Assembly (NCBI GenBank): GCA_965214025.1
Contig: CBDCAW010000004.1
Location: 62,001 to 126,000 of the forward strand
Length of the DNA stretch: 64,000 nucleotides
Reading direction: 5' to 3'
Source of the DNA: Granulosicoccus sp965214025
GTDB lineage: Bacteria > Pseudomonadota > Gammaproteobacteria > Granulosicoccales > Granulosicoccaceae
Shown: piece after piece, positions 52,964 through 61,806 of the stretch
Layout of the letters: every line of letters starts with the position of its first letter
Numbering within the stretch: the stretch's first letter is position 1
Notes under the pieces: model-generated
Seen by the model: only the letters and a program-made list of their open reading frames with translations
The model's database searches: none
What the model was told of the DNA's origin: nothing
Made by a program: the position numbers and the translations under genes

Positions 52964-53616
52964 TGCTACTGCACGACTGGGCATTGAGCCCGAACTGCTA
53001 CAAGGTACGATTGCTGGCGGCATTGACCGGCATCGCCGTCGAGATCAGGGCGGTCGATCTGTACCCGGGCGCCGAGCATCTGAGCCAGGACTACCTCAGG
53101 CTGAACCCGGCGGGCACACTGCCGATCGTGGAAGCAGACGGCCTGACGATGACGGAGAGCAGTGCCGTACTGGCGTACATCGCTGCACAGGTCGGCAAGG
53201 GCTGGGCCGGCGATGGCAGTGCCGCGGGCACGGCATACGTTCAGCAATGGCTGGCGTTCGCAGCACGCCTCGATACAAGCCTGGGAGTCGCGCGAACGAT
53301 CTCCATGCTCGGTGGGTCCGGTGAGCTTGCAAGAGCTCAGTCCGATGGGCAGGGCTGTCTGCGCGAGATCGAGGCGGCACTGAGCGACCGGCGGCTGCGA
53401 GCCGAGCGATTTCTGACAGGCGACACACCGACGATCGCGGACATCGCCTGCTTCCCACAGGTGATGCTTGCACCTGACGGTGGAATGTCGCTCGAGCTGT
53501 ACCCGGCGATCCGGCTCTGGACACGTGCGGTGCGCATGCTGTCCGGGTTCATCGAGATGCCCGGAATCCATCGGCTGCATGAACTCGCACCGCAGCCGAA
53601 ATCACTCGCCTCATGA
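52960..53616 (+). CDS. Glutathione S-transferase-like protein (NdmE-like context)
   Basis: 218 residues with a thioredoxin-like N-terminal domain (LSPNCYKVRLLAALTG; LNPAGTLPIVEADGLTMTESSAVLAYIA) and an all-helical C-terminal domain containing PTIADIACFP. This is a normal GST. Its place directly after a Rieske-less oxygenase matches NdmE, a GST homologue required by the NdmC-NdmD complex. Two adjacent ATGs (52960, 52963) overlap the previous stop; it overlaps the deaminase gene by 4 nt. Confidence 0.9.
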   Translation: MMLLHDWALSPNCYKVRLLAALTGIAVEIRAVDLYPGAEHLSQDYLRLNPAGTLPIVEADGLTMTESSAVLAYIAAQVGKGWAGDGSAAGTAYVQQWLAFAARLDTSLGVARTISMLGGSGELARAQSDGQGCLREIEAALSDRRLRAERFLTGDTPTIADIACFPQVMLAPDGGMSLELYPAIRLWTRAVRMLSGFIEMPGIHRLHELAPQPKSLAS

Positions 53617-54977
53617 GCATTCTGTTTCGTGGCTGTGAGGCCATCGTCACTGCAGCCATGGAACCGGCGCAACGGCACGTCGACCTGCTGACCGATGGCA
53701 ACCGGGTCGGCGCGATCGGCGTGGGCCTGGAAGCACCGCCGGGGGTGCGAGTCATCGACGCCACCGGCTGGGTACTCTACCCGGGTCTGATCAACACTCA
53801 TCATCACTTCTTCCAGTGCTGCGTCCGCAATCGTATCGAACTCGACTGGACGCGCCTGTCGCTGATCGAGTGGCTGGAGGCGATCTACCCCGTGTTCGCC
53901 AGGCTCGACGAGGAGTGCTTTCACCAGGCGTCGCTGGTGGCCATGGCGGAACTGATCAAGCATGGCTGCACCACCGCCTTCGATCACCAGTACAATTTCC
54001 CGCGCGCAGGCGGCACCCGCATTGTCGACCGGCAGTTCGAGGCGGCCGATATTCTCGGCATGCGCCTGCATGTGGGTCGGGGTTGCAATACACTGCCGAA
54101 ATCGATGGGCAGCACGATTCCCGACGAGCTGCTGGAGACTACCGATGCCTTTCTCGCCGATTGCGAACGCCTGATAGATGCGTACCACGATCCGGCGCCC
54201 TTCTCCATGCGGCAGATCGCGGTCGCGCCTTGCCAGCCGGTCAATTGTCATCGCCACACCTTCGTCGAATCGATTCGTCTGGCACGTGACAAGGACGTGC
54301 GCCTGCATACACACGTCGGTGAAGGCGAGAGCGCCGTGATCGAGGCACGGCACGGCCTGCGCACCGTGGACTACCTCGAAACCCTTGGCTTCGCCGGCGC
54401 GGACACCTGGTATGCCCACTGCTGGGAACTGCACGCCCGCGAGATCGCCAGCCTCGCGGCATCGGGCACCGGCGTGTCTCACTGTTCGGAGCCTGTCTAT
54501 CTGGTGGGGGCGGAAATCACCGATATTCCGGCGATGGCCGCCGCCGGCGTGTCGCTGGGGTTGGGTGTGGACGGTGCCGCGTCGAACGACAATTCGAACC
54601 TGATGCACTGTATTCACTCGGCCTACATGCTGCAGTGCCTCGTCGCCTCCACCCGTGCCCATCCGGTGCCGCTACCCGGTGCCTTCCTCGGCTATGCCAC
54701 CGAAGGCGGAGCCGCCCAGCTTGGCCGGGCCGAGTTGGGCCGCCTGGCACCGGACACCGCCGCGGATCTCTTCGCCATCGATACGCGCACGATGGATCAT
54801 GTCGGCACCCGCCACGACCCGGTGTCGCTGCTGGCCAGGGTCGGCATCGGCGCACCGGTGGACCTGACGATGATCGACGGCCGCATCGTGTGGCAGAACG
54901 GCGAGTTCCCCGGGCTTGACGAACGGCAGATGGCGGCCCGGGCTGAAGCCGTGATCACGAGGACGCTGGATACGTGA
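53613..54977 (+). CDS. 8-oxoguanine deaminase-like amidohydrolase
   Basis: A 454-residue metal-dependent deaminase of the guanine/8-oxoguanine deaminase group. Metal motifs: NTHHHFFQ (HxH), HTHVGEG, a His in YAHCWELH, and the Asp in LGVDGAASNDN. The NTHHHFFQ block and DHQYNFP fit 8-oxoguanine deaminase (Pa0142-like) better than adenosine or cytosine deaminases. It would convert an oxidised or methylated guanine to the xanthine form, the natural step after or before oxidative demethylation by the preceding genes. Confidence 0.88.
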   Translation: MSILFRGCEAIVTAAMEPAQRHVDLLTDGNRVGAIGVGLEAPPGVRVIDATGWVLYPGLINTHHHFFQCCVRNRIELDWTRLSLIEWLEAIYPVFARLDEECFHQASLVAMAELIKHGCTTAFDHQYNFPRAGGTRIVDRQFEAADILGMRLHVGRGCNTLPKSMGSTIPDELLETTDAFLADCERLIDAYHDPAPFSMRQIAVAPCQPVNCHRHTFVESIRLARDKDVRLHTHVGEGESAVIEARHGLRTVDYLETLGFAGADTWYAHCWELHAREIASLAASGTGVSHCSEPVYLVGAEITDIPAMAAAGVSLGLGVDGAASNDNSNLMHCIHSAYMLQCLVASTRAHPVPLPGAFLGYATEGGAAQLGRAELGRLAPDTAADLFAIDTRTMDHVGTRHDPVSLLARVGIGAPVDLTMIDGRIVWQNGEFPGLDERQMAARAEAVITRTLDT

Positions 54978-55065
54978 CGATGTCTCACAGCGCACCCGAC
55001 GTAACGCAATCTAGAGTCATGACAGACAACCGTCAGCACACGACGACGAATCGGACCCACGGACA

Positions 55066-56166
55066 ATGAAACAGACTAGACGACACTTTCTGGCCAGCCT
55101 CTCAGCCACCGGGCTGACAGCGGCCGGTCTGAGTGCGGCCGGCCGGCCACGACCCGTGCTTGCGCAGGATGCATTGAAGATGACCCTGATAGTGCCGTCG
55201 CCGGTGGCCGACGTAGGCTGGTCGCGAGTGCTTGCCGACGGCGCCCGGGCCGCTGCCGACGCCGTTGGAGGCCAACTGGCGGTGCTGGACAGCATCTCCG
55301 AAGGCCCCGATGCCGACCGCATCATGCAAAGGGTCGTCACCGAAGGGGCCGGGGTTGTCATTCTTGGCTCCTATGGCTACATGAACGGTGGGCTGCAGCT
55401 GGCCAGGCGCAACCCGGAGGTGTCGGTGCTGCATGCGTCAGGCTACAAGGTGGCTCCGAATTTCTCGCCGTTCGTGGCACGTATCTACCAGGCCACCTAC
55501 CTGATGGGCATGGCGGCGGCCTCCCTGTCGAAAACCGGCAAGCTCGGCTCGGTTTCCGCCTATGCCATCCCCGAACTGATCAACGCGATCAACGCGTTCG
55601 TGCTGGGCGCACAGTCGGTCAACCCGGATGTGGAGATGTCCGTGGTCTGGGTGAACTCGTGGTTCAACCCGGCCAGCGAGCGCGAGGCGGCAAAGACGCT
55701 GATCTCGCGCGGGTGCGATGTACTGTTCTCCAACGCACAGGACACCCCCTCGGTAATCTCGCTGGCCGGTGAGCGGGGCGTGTACGCCTTCAACCTCAAC
55801 TCATCGATGAAGCAATACGCACCGAACCATTATCTGGGCGTCGCAGGGACCGACTGGGCACCGTTCTTCACCGCACAGGCCGAAGCGCACCTGGCCGGCA
55901 AGTTCCAGGGAGAGCATCATTTCCTCGGCTTCGCCGAAGGTATCGTACGTCCGGCCGACTGGAGTCCGGACATTCCGGCCGATGTGATGGACCAGATCGA
56001 GAAGCGACAGAAGGCCATCGCCAGCGGTGATTTCAATCCGTTCACGGGGCCGATCGTCGACACCGAGGGCACCGAACGCCTGGCCAAGGGTGAGTCGATG
56101 ACGGTCGAAGAGATCTTCGGCATGGACTGGCACGTCGAGGGTGTGGTCACGCCGTTGCCGAAGTAG
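55066..56166 (+). CDS. BMP-family nucleoside/purine-binding protein
   Basis: A 366-residue periplasmic receptor of the BMP/PnrA family with a twin-arginine signal (TRRHFLASLSATG). Features: DVGWSRVLADGARAAAD, SYGYMNGG, and NPFTGPIVDTEG near the end. These proteins bind purine nucleosides or bases for the ABC importer encoded by the next three genes. It is 88 bp after the deaminase and 3 bp before the ATPase, so one operon is likely. Confidence 0.92.
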   Translation: MKQTRRHFLASLSATGLTAAGLSAAGRPRPVLAQDALKMTLIVPSPVADVGWSRVLADGARAAADAVGGQLAVLDSISEGPDADRIMQRVVTEGAGVVILGSYGYMNGGLQLARRNPEVSVLHASGYKVAPNFSPFVARIYQATYLMGMAAASLSKTGKLGSVSAYAIPELINAINAFVLGAQSVNPDVEMSVVWVNSWFNPASEREAAKTLISRGCDVLFSNAQDTPSVISLAGERGVYAFNLNSSMKQYAPNHYLGVAGTDWAPFFTAQAEAHLAGKFQGEHHFLGFAEGIVRPADWSPDIPADVMDQIEKRQKAIASGDFNPFTGPIVDTEGTERLAKGESMTVEEIFGMDWHVEGVVTPLPK

Positions 56167-56169
56167 ACG

Positions 56170-57792
56170 TTGGCTGCCGACAAGCAGGCTGGCGACGCGG
56201 CCGAGAGTACACCTCCTGTCATGACACGAAACGTGACGTCGGCTCGCACTGGCAATTCGCAATCGTCGCCGGATGCGCCACTGCTGCGATTGCGCGGCCT
56301 TTCGAAGGCTTACGGTGAGGTGCAGGCCAATCGTGGTATCGACCTCGATGTGATGCCACGGTCGATCCACGCCATCCTCGGTGAGAACGGTGCAGGCAAA
56401 TCGACGCTGATGAAGCTGATCTCCGGTATCGAGGCACCGGATGGCGGCACCATGGAGTGGCACGGGCAACCGGTGCGACCCGCATCGCCAGCCGCAGCGC
56501 GGAGGCTCGGCGTCGGCATGGTATTCCAGCATTTCTCGCTGTTCGAGACACTGACGGTACTGCAGAACATCGCGCTGGTGGTACCCGGCCGGCCGGCGGA
56601 GCTGGCTCGGAGAATCGTCAAGCTGGGCAAGGCCTACGGGCTCGAAGTGGAGCCCAAAGCCCAGGTACTCTCCCTGCCGCTGGGTGTACGCCAGCGGATC
56701 GAGATACTGCGTTGCCTGATGCTCGAACCGACGTTGCTGGTGCTCGATGAACCCACCTCGGTACTACCGCCGCTCCTGGTAGCGCAGCTGTTCGACACGC
56801 TGCGTCAACTACGCGACCAGGGCATGTCGATTCTGTTCATCAGCCACAAGCTCGACGAGATCCGCACGCTCTGCGACGATGCCACGGTACTGCGCGACGG
56901 GACGGTGACCGGCCGGGTGGATCCGCGTACCGTCGATTCACCCACCCTGACGAGGATGATGATCGGGCGCGAGAGCGCACCTGCATTGCCGGCCGAGATC
57001 GGTACACCGGGCACGACGATGCTTCAGATGCAGGCGCTCGACTGGCACGACGCCGACCCGTTCGCCAAACCGCTGAAGAACATCGATCTGCACGTGCGTA
57101 CCGGTGAGATCGTCGGTATAGCCGGTATCTCCGGCAACGGGCAGTCGGAGCTTGCGGCCTTGGTTTCCGGCGAGGCGAGGCTATTCACGGTACACCGCGA
57201 ATCGATTCAGCTAAATGGGCAGCCGATCGGCGACCTCGGTCCGGCCGCGCGACGTCGCCTGGGCATGGCCTTTGTTCCCGAAGAGCGACTGGGGCGTGGC
57301 TCGGTCGCCGAGTTGTCACTGGTGGACAATGCCTTGCTCACCGCCCACGGACGCGGACTCGTGCGTCATGGCCTGATCGATCGCAGGCGCGCGGCTACCT
57401 ATGCGAGCGCCTGCATTCACGACTTCGACGTGCGCACCGTCGGCCCACACGCCGAGGCCGGTGCGCTGTCGGGAGGTAACCTGCAGAAGTTCGTGGTGGG
57501 GCGCGAGATCATGCTCGAACCGCGATTCCTGCTCGTGCAGCAACCGACCTGGGGTGTCGATGTCGGTGCTGCCGCCGCGATCCGCCAGCGGCTGGTCGAG
57601 ATGCGCAATGCCGGTTGCGCACTGCTGATCATCTCGGAGGAGATCGAGGAGATCTTCGCCATCGCCGATCGAATCCATGTGATGCGTGCAGGCGAACTGT
57701 CACCGTCGTTCATCACCGGCGATACCTCCGTTGACGCAGTTGGCGCCTGGATGATGAATGTGGAAGCCATGCCTGAGGATGTGAGAGCTTGA
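56170..57792 (+). CDS. Nucleoside/sugar-type ABC ATPase with two nucleotide-binding domains
   Basis: A 540-residue protein with two ABC domains. The first has GENGAGKST, and LSLPLGVRQRIEILRCLMLEPTLLVLDEPTS, given here as the core VRQRIEIL and LLVLDEPTS. The second has ISGNGQSE (a worn Walker A) and LSGGNLQKFVVGREI, as in YufO/RbsA. It energises nucleoside uptake. The start may be TTG 56170, right after the previous stop, or ATG 56221; neither has a strong ribosome binding site. Confidence 0.92.
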   Translation: MAADKQAGDAAESTPPVMTRNVTSARTGNSQSSPDAPLLRLRGLSKAYGEVQANRGIDLDVMPRSIHAILGENGAGKSTLMKLISGIEAPDGGTMEWHGQPVRPASPAAARRLGVGMVFQHFSLFETLTVLQNIALVVPGRPAELARRIVKLGKAYGLEVEPKAQVLSLPLGVRQRIEILRCLMLEPTLLVLDEPTSVLPPLLVAQLFDTLRQLRDQGMSILFISHKLDEIRTLCDDATVLRDGTVTGRVDPRTVDSPTLTRMMIGRESAPALPAEIGTPGTTMLQMQALDWHDADPFAKPLKNIDLHVRTGEIVGIAGISGNGQSELAALVSGEARLFTVHRESIQLNGQPIGDLGPAARRRLGMAFVPEERLGRGSVAELSLVDNALLTAHGRGLVRHGLIDRRRAATYASACIHDFDVRTVGPHAEAGALSGGNLQKFVVGREIMLEPRFLLVQQPTWGVDVGAAAAIRQRLVEMRNAGCALLIISEEIEEIFAIADRIHVMRAGELSPSFITGDTSVDAVGAWMMNVEAMPEDVRA

Positions 57793-57813
57793 CGGCGCTT
57801 GGGCGGCGCTTGT

Positions 57814-57890
57814 GGCGTGTGGCGTGTGGCGTGAGGCGTGTGGCGTGTGGCGTGTGGCGTGAGGCGTGAGGCGTGAGGCGTGAGGCGTGA
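57814..57890. repeat. Heptanucleotide tandem repeat (11 copies)
   Basis: Eleven units of GGCGTGT or GGCGTGA, 77 bp, lie in the 115-bp gap between the ABC ATPase and the first permease. Copy change would alter the distance to the permease start and could affect its expression. No gene is present in the gap. Confidence 0.95.
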
Positions 57891-57907
57891 GGGAATGAGG
57901 ATCAACG

Positions 57908-58984
57908 ATGCAGTATGAATTCATCCGCCGTGAGCGTGCATCGATCCGCATGGCATTCCTCGCACCCTTGCTTGCGCTGGTCGGCGCCGGTGCGACCTCG
58001 TTTCTGCTGTTCGCGATACTCGGCCGCCCGGCAGGCCAGGCACTGTGGATGCTGTGCGTATCACCGTTCCTGTCGTGGTACGACTTCTCGGAAGTACTGC
58101 TCAAGGCGGGGCCGTTGCTACTCATCGCGCAGGGGCTTGCGATCGGCTTTCGGGCTCGCATCTTCAACATCGGTGCCGAAGGGCAGCTGGTGCTCGGTGC
58201 GATCTTCGCATCGGCGATACCGGTCTGGTTCCCCGAGGCCAGCTCGTCGCTGCTCTGGGTACTCATGCTGTGCCTCGGGATACTCGGTGGCGCCGTGTGG
58301 GCCGGTATCGCGGCTATCTGGCGTACCCGGTTCAATGCCAACGAGATACTGGTGACCCTGATGCTCAGCCTGGTCGCTACCCAGCTGTTGACCTGGCTGT
58401 TACTCGGCCCCTGGAAAGATCCAAGCGGTTTCAACTTCCCTGAAACAGGTTTGTTCCAGGATGCTGCGATGCTACCGATCCTGGTGCCGGGTACACGTGT
58501 CAACGTGTCGCTGCTCGCAGGCGTCACGGTGACCTTGCTCGCCTGGCTGCTGATGCAGCGCAGCCTGATCGGCTATCGTCTGATCATAGGTGGAGCCGCC
58601 CCCAAGGCCGCGCGCTATGCCGGTTTCTCAGCCAGCCAGTACCGTCTGGATATCGTTGTTGATCAGTGGCGGCAACGGCCGGGCTCGCAGGTGCCGCCGA
58701 AGTCACCGGGCCGATCGGTCAGCTGCAACCTCAGGTGATACAGGGCTACGGCTTCGCGGCGATCATCCGTGGCCTACCTTGGCGGCCTGCATCCGCCTGG
58801 GTATCGTCGTCTCGTCACTGCTCATGGCGGTACTCTACATCGGCGGCGACAACGCGATGGTTTTCCGCCGGCCTGCCGGTGGCCGCGGTACAGGTGGTAC
58901 AGGGCCTCCTGCTCGTGTTCTACCTGATGGCCGGTCACGCTGGTTCGCTACCGCATCATCAGGCGTCAGGGGGCTCCCGTTTGA
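57908..58984 (+). pseudogene. Nucleoside ABC permease 1 with six +1 frameshifts
   Basis: The first 250 residues read as a normal YufP/RbsC-like permease (GFRARIFNIGAEGQLVLGAIFAS; RTRFNANEILVTLML). Then the frame changes six times. Removing single bases at about 58661, 58674, 58768, 58796, 58863 and 58933 restores an uninterrupted 356-residue protein, with VISGGTAGLAGAAEV, GYGFAAIIVAYLGGLHP, YIGGDNAM and an end VRYRIIRRQGAPV. All six are insertions and there is no other damage. Either the consensus is faulty here or the gene broke very recently. Confidence 0.85.
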
Positions 58985-59083
58985 ACACGGTCAAGCTCGA
59001 CGAGCATCCGGGCAATGGTCGCATTCACGCTTATAGTGCAACTTCGACACCTGGAGTGCCATTACGCTCGGGAGACAAACGGA

Positions 59084-60002
59084 ATGAACGAGCTGGTCTT
59101 CATTCTCTCGGGAACCCTGGCCGCGGCGACACCGCTGCTGCTCGCTGCGATGGGCGAGTTGGTGGTCGAGAAATCCGGGGTGATCAACCTGGGTGTGGAA
59201 GGCATGATGGCACTGGCCGCCGCCCTCGCCTTCATCGTCTGCTACCACACCGGCAGTCATACCCTGGCCTTCGTCGCCGGTGCCGCCGCCGGCACGGCGG
59301 CAGCCCTCGTGTTCGCGGTGCCAGTGCTGCTCTTTCGTGCGAATCAGGTGGCCGCGGGCCTGGCCGTCGGCATCCTGGCCGGCGGGCTTTCGTCCCTCGT
59401 GGGGCGAAGCTACGATAGCCTGACCGTGCGCGGCCTGCCAACACTCGATGTGCCCGGGCTTGCAGAACTGCCGCTCGTCGGCGGGCTGTTCCGGCAGGAC
59501 GTCATCGTCTGGCTGACCTTGGCCGCGACCATCACCCTGGCCTGGGCATCTCGCCATACCCGGCTCGGCTGGACGATCCGTGCAGTGGGTGAAAATCCAC
59601 AGGCGGCCCATGCCATCGGTACACCCGTCGTCTTGCTGCGGTTGAGCTGCATCGCGTTTGGCGGTGCCCTGGCCGGCCTCGGTGGCGCCTACGCATCGAC
59701 CGTCTACACACCACTGTGGGCGGATGGCATGATTGCCGGGCGCGGCTGGATCGCCGTGGCGCTGGTGGTGTTCGGTACCTGGCAGACAGGCCGCGTCGCC
59801 TTCGGCGCGGTGCTGTTCGGCGCAATTGTCGCTGGCCGAGCTCACCTTCCAGGCCGCCGGCACCGGACTACCCTCACAGCTGTTGGCCTCGCTACCCTAC
59901 GTCGCCACGATCATCGTGCTCGGCCTGATCTCGTCGAACCGCAGGCGCATGCAGTTGTATTCGGTAGCATCGCTGGGCGAGCCATTCTGGCGAGGTCGTT
60001 GA
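59084..60002 (+). pseudogene. Nucleoside ABC permease 2 with one +1 frameshift
   Basis: A YufQ-like permease: MGELVVEKSGVINLGVEGMM at the start (shortened), GLAVGILAGGLSSLVGRSYDS, the RAVGENPQAAHAIG block and GGAYASTVY. The frame changes near 59824; removing one A in GCAATTG gives the normal ending LSLAELTFQAAG...LLASLPYVATIIVLG and a 305-residue protein. The ATG at 59084 is used; the frame opens at 59015. With the binding protein, ATPase and permease 1 it forms one importer. Confidence 0.85.
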
Positions 60003-60153
60003 GCGGGAAGCGGCTATTCCCGCCTGCATGCTCGTCGGGGCCGTTACCACGACCTGCACAGCCTTGGCCAAGCTCGCATTGTGCGACGCCTGCCCGACAG
60101 AGCTGTGCGGCACATCCACGTTCCGCTCACTGAAGCCTTTTCCTACCGAAAGA

Positions 60154-60196
60154 TCAGAAAATTCCGATAGCACCCGCCTTACCAGCTCGACATACT
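60154..60196 (+). promoter_or_regulatory. LetA/GacA-type box and -10 element of sRNA 2
   Basis: TCAGAAAATTCCGA (60154-60167) matches 12 of 14 positions of TNAGAAATTTCTNA. CATACT follows at 60191-60196. The 37-nt offset is identical to that of sRNA 1, and the surrounding AAAGATCAGAA and GACATACTG bases are shared. The two promoters are clearly under the same control. Confidence 0.75.
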
Positions 60197-60202
60197 GCAA
60201 TG

Positions 60203-60423
60203 GCGGTCAGGGAGGGCCGTGTTGATCAGCGAACGGAATCGGACAGCCTGCGTCAAGGAGCAGGCCGGAACGAGGCAACCGGCAAGGATCAGCCCGTAGT
60301 GTCGGCAAGTTGGAAGCATTCAGGCTCATGGATCGAGCCAGGCAAGCCAGGAAGGTTTGCCGTCGACACTGCGATCGCCATGGACGGCGCCCGCCCCCGG
60401 CATCATGCCGGGGGCTTTTTTTT
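60203..60423 (+). ncRNA. CsrB/RsmZ-family CsrA-sequestering RNA, copy 2
   Basis: About 221 nt, in the 699-bp gene-free gap between permease 2 and the next ABC operon. Ten GGA motifs are present. Clear hairpins with GGA in the loop are GGTC-AGGGAG-GGCC (60205-60218), GCCTGC with a GTCAAGGA loop (60246-60265), GGCTC-ATGGATC-GAGCC (60323-60339), an 8-bp stem with an AGGAA loop (60341-60361) and CGCC-ATGGAC-GGCG (60376-60389). It ends in a strong terminator. Sequence identity with copy 1 is low outside the promoter and first hairpin, but architecture and length match. Confidence 0.87.
60393..60423 (+). terminator. Rho-independent terminator of sRNA 2
   Basis: GCCCCCGGC paired with GCCGGGGGC around a 5-nt loop ATCAT, followed by eight T residues. 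Confidence 0.97.
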
Positions 60424-60701
60424 ACGCTTCACTTTTTTTGCGTTTCCATGGTGACCTGCTCGCCTTTAACGAAGTGCATGCTGTCGAAGGCGGAACCAAT
60501 ACGCTCTCTCACGGTGCAACTACTGAACACCTTGCCCCATGCCGGTGCGAAGATACTGGCAATTCGGTAGTCGCCAGGGAATCGCGGTAAATCAAGATCA
60601 TGAATTCAAAGGCAATTGTGAGCATGGCACCTGAATTGCGCAGATCGAATAGATAAACGGCGTGCGCACGATCCGACGTCATATTTCAGGAAGTCAAAAC
60701 C

Positions 60702-61778
60702 ATGCAGTGCTTGCCGCTCAGGAAACTCCTCGCCACTCTCGCGCTCGCCGCTACCGGGCTCTCGCCCGTTGCCGGCCATACCGCCGACAAATTCAGCATC
60801 TGCTGGTCGATCTACGTCGGCTGGATGCCGTGGGCCTACGGCGCCGAGCAGGGCATCGTCGACAAGTGGGCCGACAGGTACGGCATCGAGATCGATGTCG
60901 TGCAGATCAACGATTACATCGAATCGATCAATCAATACACCGCTGGCGCGTTCGACGCCTGCACCATGACCAACATGGATGCACTGACCATTCCGGCAGC
61001 CGGCGGCGTCGACAGCACGGCTCTGATCGTCGGTGACTTCTCCAACGGTAACGATGGCGTGGTTCTGAAAGACGAAACCGATGGGGAGTCGGAACTGGCG
61101 GACATCGCCGGTCAGAATGTGAATCTCGTCGAGCTCAGCGTCTCCCACTACCTGTTGGCACGCGGTCTGGATTCGGTGGGCCTCAGCGAAGCCGACGTGA
61201 CGGTCGTCAACACGTCGGATGCCGACCTCGTCGGTGTGTACGGCACCGATGACGTGACGTCCGTGGTCACCTGGAATCCACTGCTCAACGAGATCGATGC
61301 GATGCCCGACAGCAACGTCGTCTTCGATTCATCGCAGATTCCCGGCGAGATCATCGATTTGCTCGTGGTCAACACCGAAACGCTAGCGGCAAACCCTGAC
61401 CTGGGCAAGGCGCTGGTCGGAGCCTGGTACGAGATCATGGCCACGATGAGTGGTGAAGACGCGGCCGCCGGGGCCGCTCGGGAATCGATGGGCAAGGCAT
61501 CGGGTACCGACCTTGCCGGATACGAAGCGCAGCTCGCCAGCACGGAGATGTTCTACACGCCCGATGCCGCCCTGGAACTGACCAACGGCCAATCGCTCGT
61601 CGAGACGATGGAGTATGTCGCCGGGTTCTCCTTCGAACACGGCCTGCTCGGCGAAGGTGCACCGGATGCCGGATTCATAGGCGTGGAGATGCCCGCGGGA
61701 ATCTTCGGCGATGAGCAAAACGTGAAGCTACGCTTCGATCCAAGCTACATGCAGATGGCAGCAGACGGAGAGCTCTGA
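60702..61778 (+). CDS. ABC transporter binding protein of the urea/guanidine carboxylase locus
   Basis: A 358-residue NMT1/taurine-type periplasmic protein with a signal peptide. FSICWSIYVGWMPWAYGAE and CTMTNMDALTIPAAGGVDST are typical of the group found next to urea carboxylase genes. With the DUF1989 protein downstream, the ligand is probably guanidine or a related compound. The ATG has AGGAAG 9 nt upstream. The 278-bp gap before it (60424-60701) was examined for guanidine riboswitch motifs; none was recognised. Confidence 0.88.
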   Translation: MQCLPLRKLLATLALAATGLSPVAGHTADKFSICWSIYVGWMPWAYGAEQGIVDKWADRYGIEIDVVQINDYIESINQYTAGAFDACTMTNMDALTIPAAGGVDSTALIVGDFSNGNDGVVLKDETDGESELADIAGQNVNLVELSVSHYLLARGLDSVGLSEADVTVVNTSDADLVGVYGTDDVTSVVTWNPLLNEIDAMPDSNVVFDSSQIPGEIIDLLVVNTETLAANPDLGKALVGAWYEIMATMSGEDAAAGAARESMGKASGTDLAGYEAQLASTEMFYTPDAALELTNGQSLVETMEYVAGFSFEHGLLGEGAPDAGFIGVEMPAGIFGDEQNVKLRFDPSYMQMAADGEL

Positions 61779-61806
61779 GCACGCGTATCCGCGCAAATAC
61801 ACAGCC

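Noticed and set aside
60424..60701. Guanidine riboswitch before the ABC operon
   Set aside because: The ykkC, mini-ykkC and ykkC-III core motifs were looked for by eye and not found; only a covariance search could exclude a divergent one.
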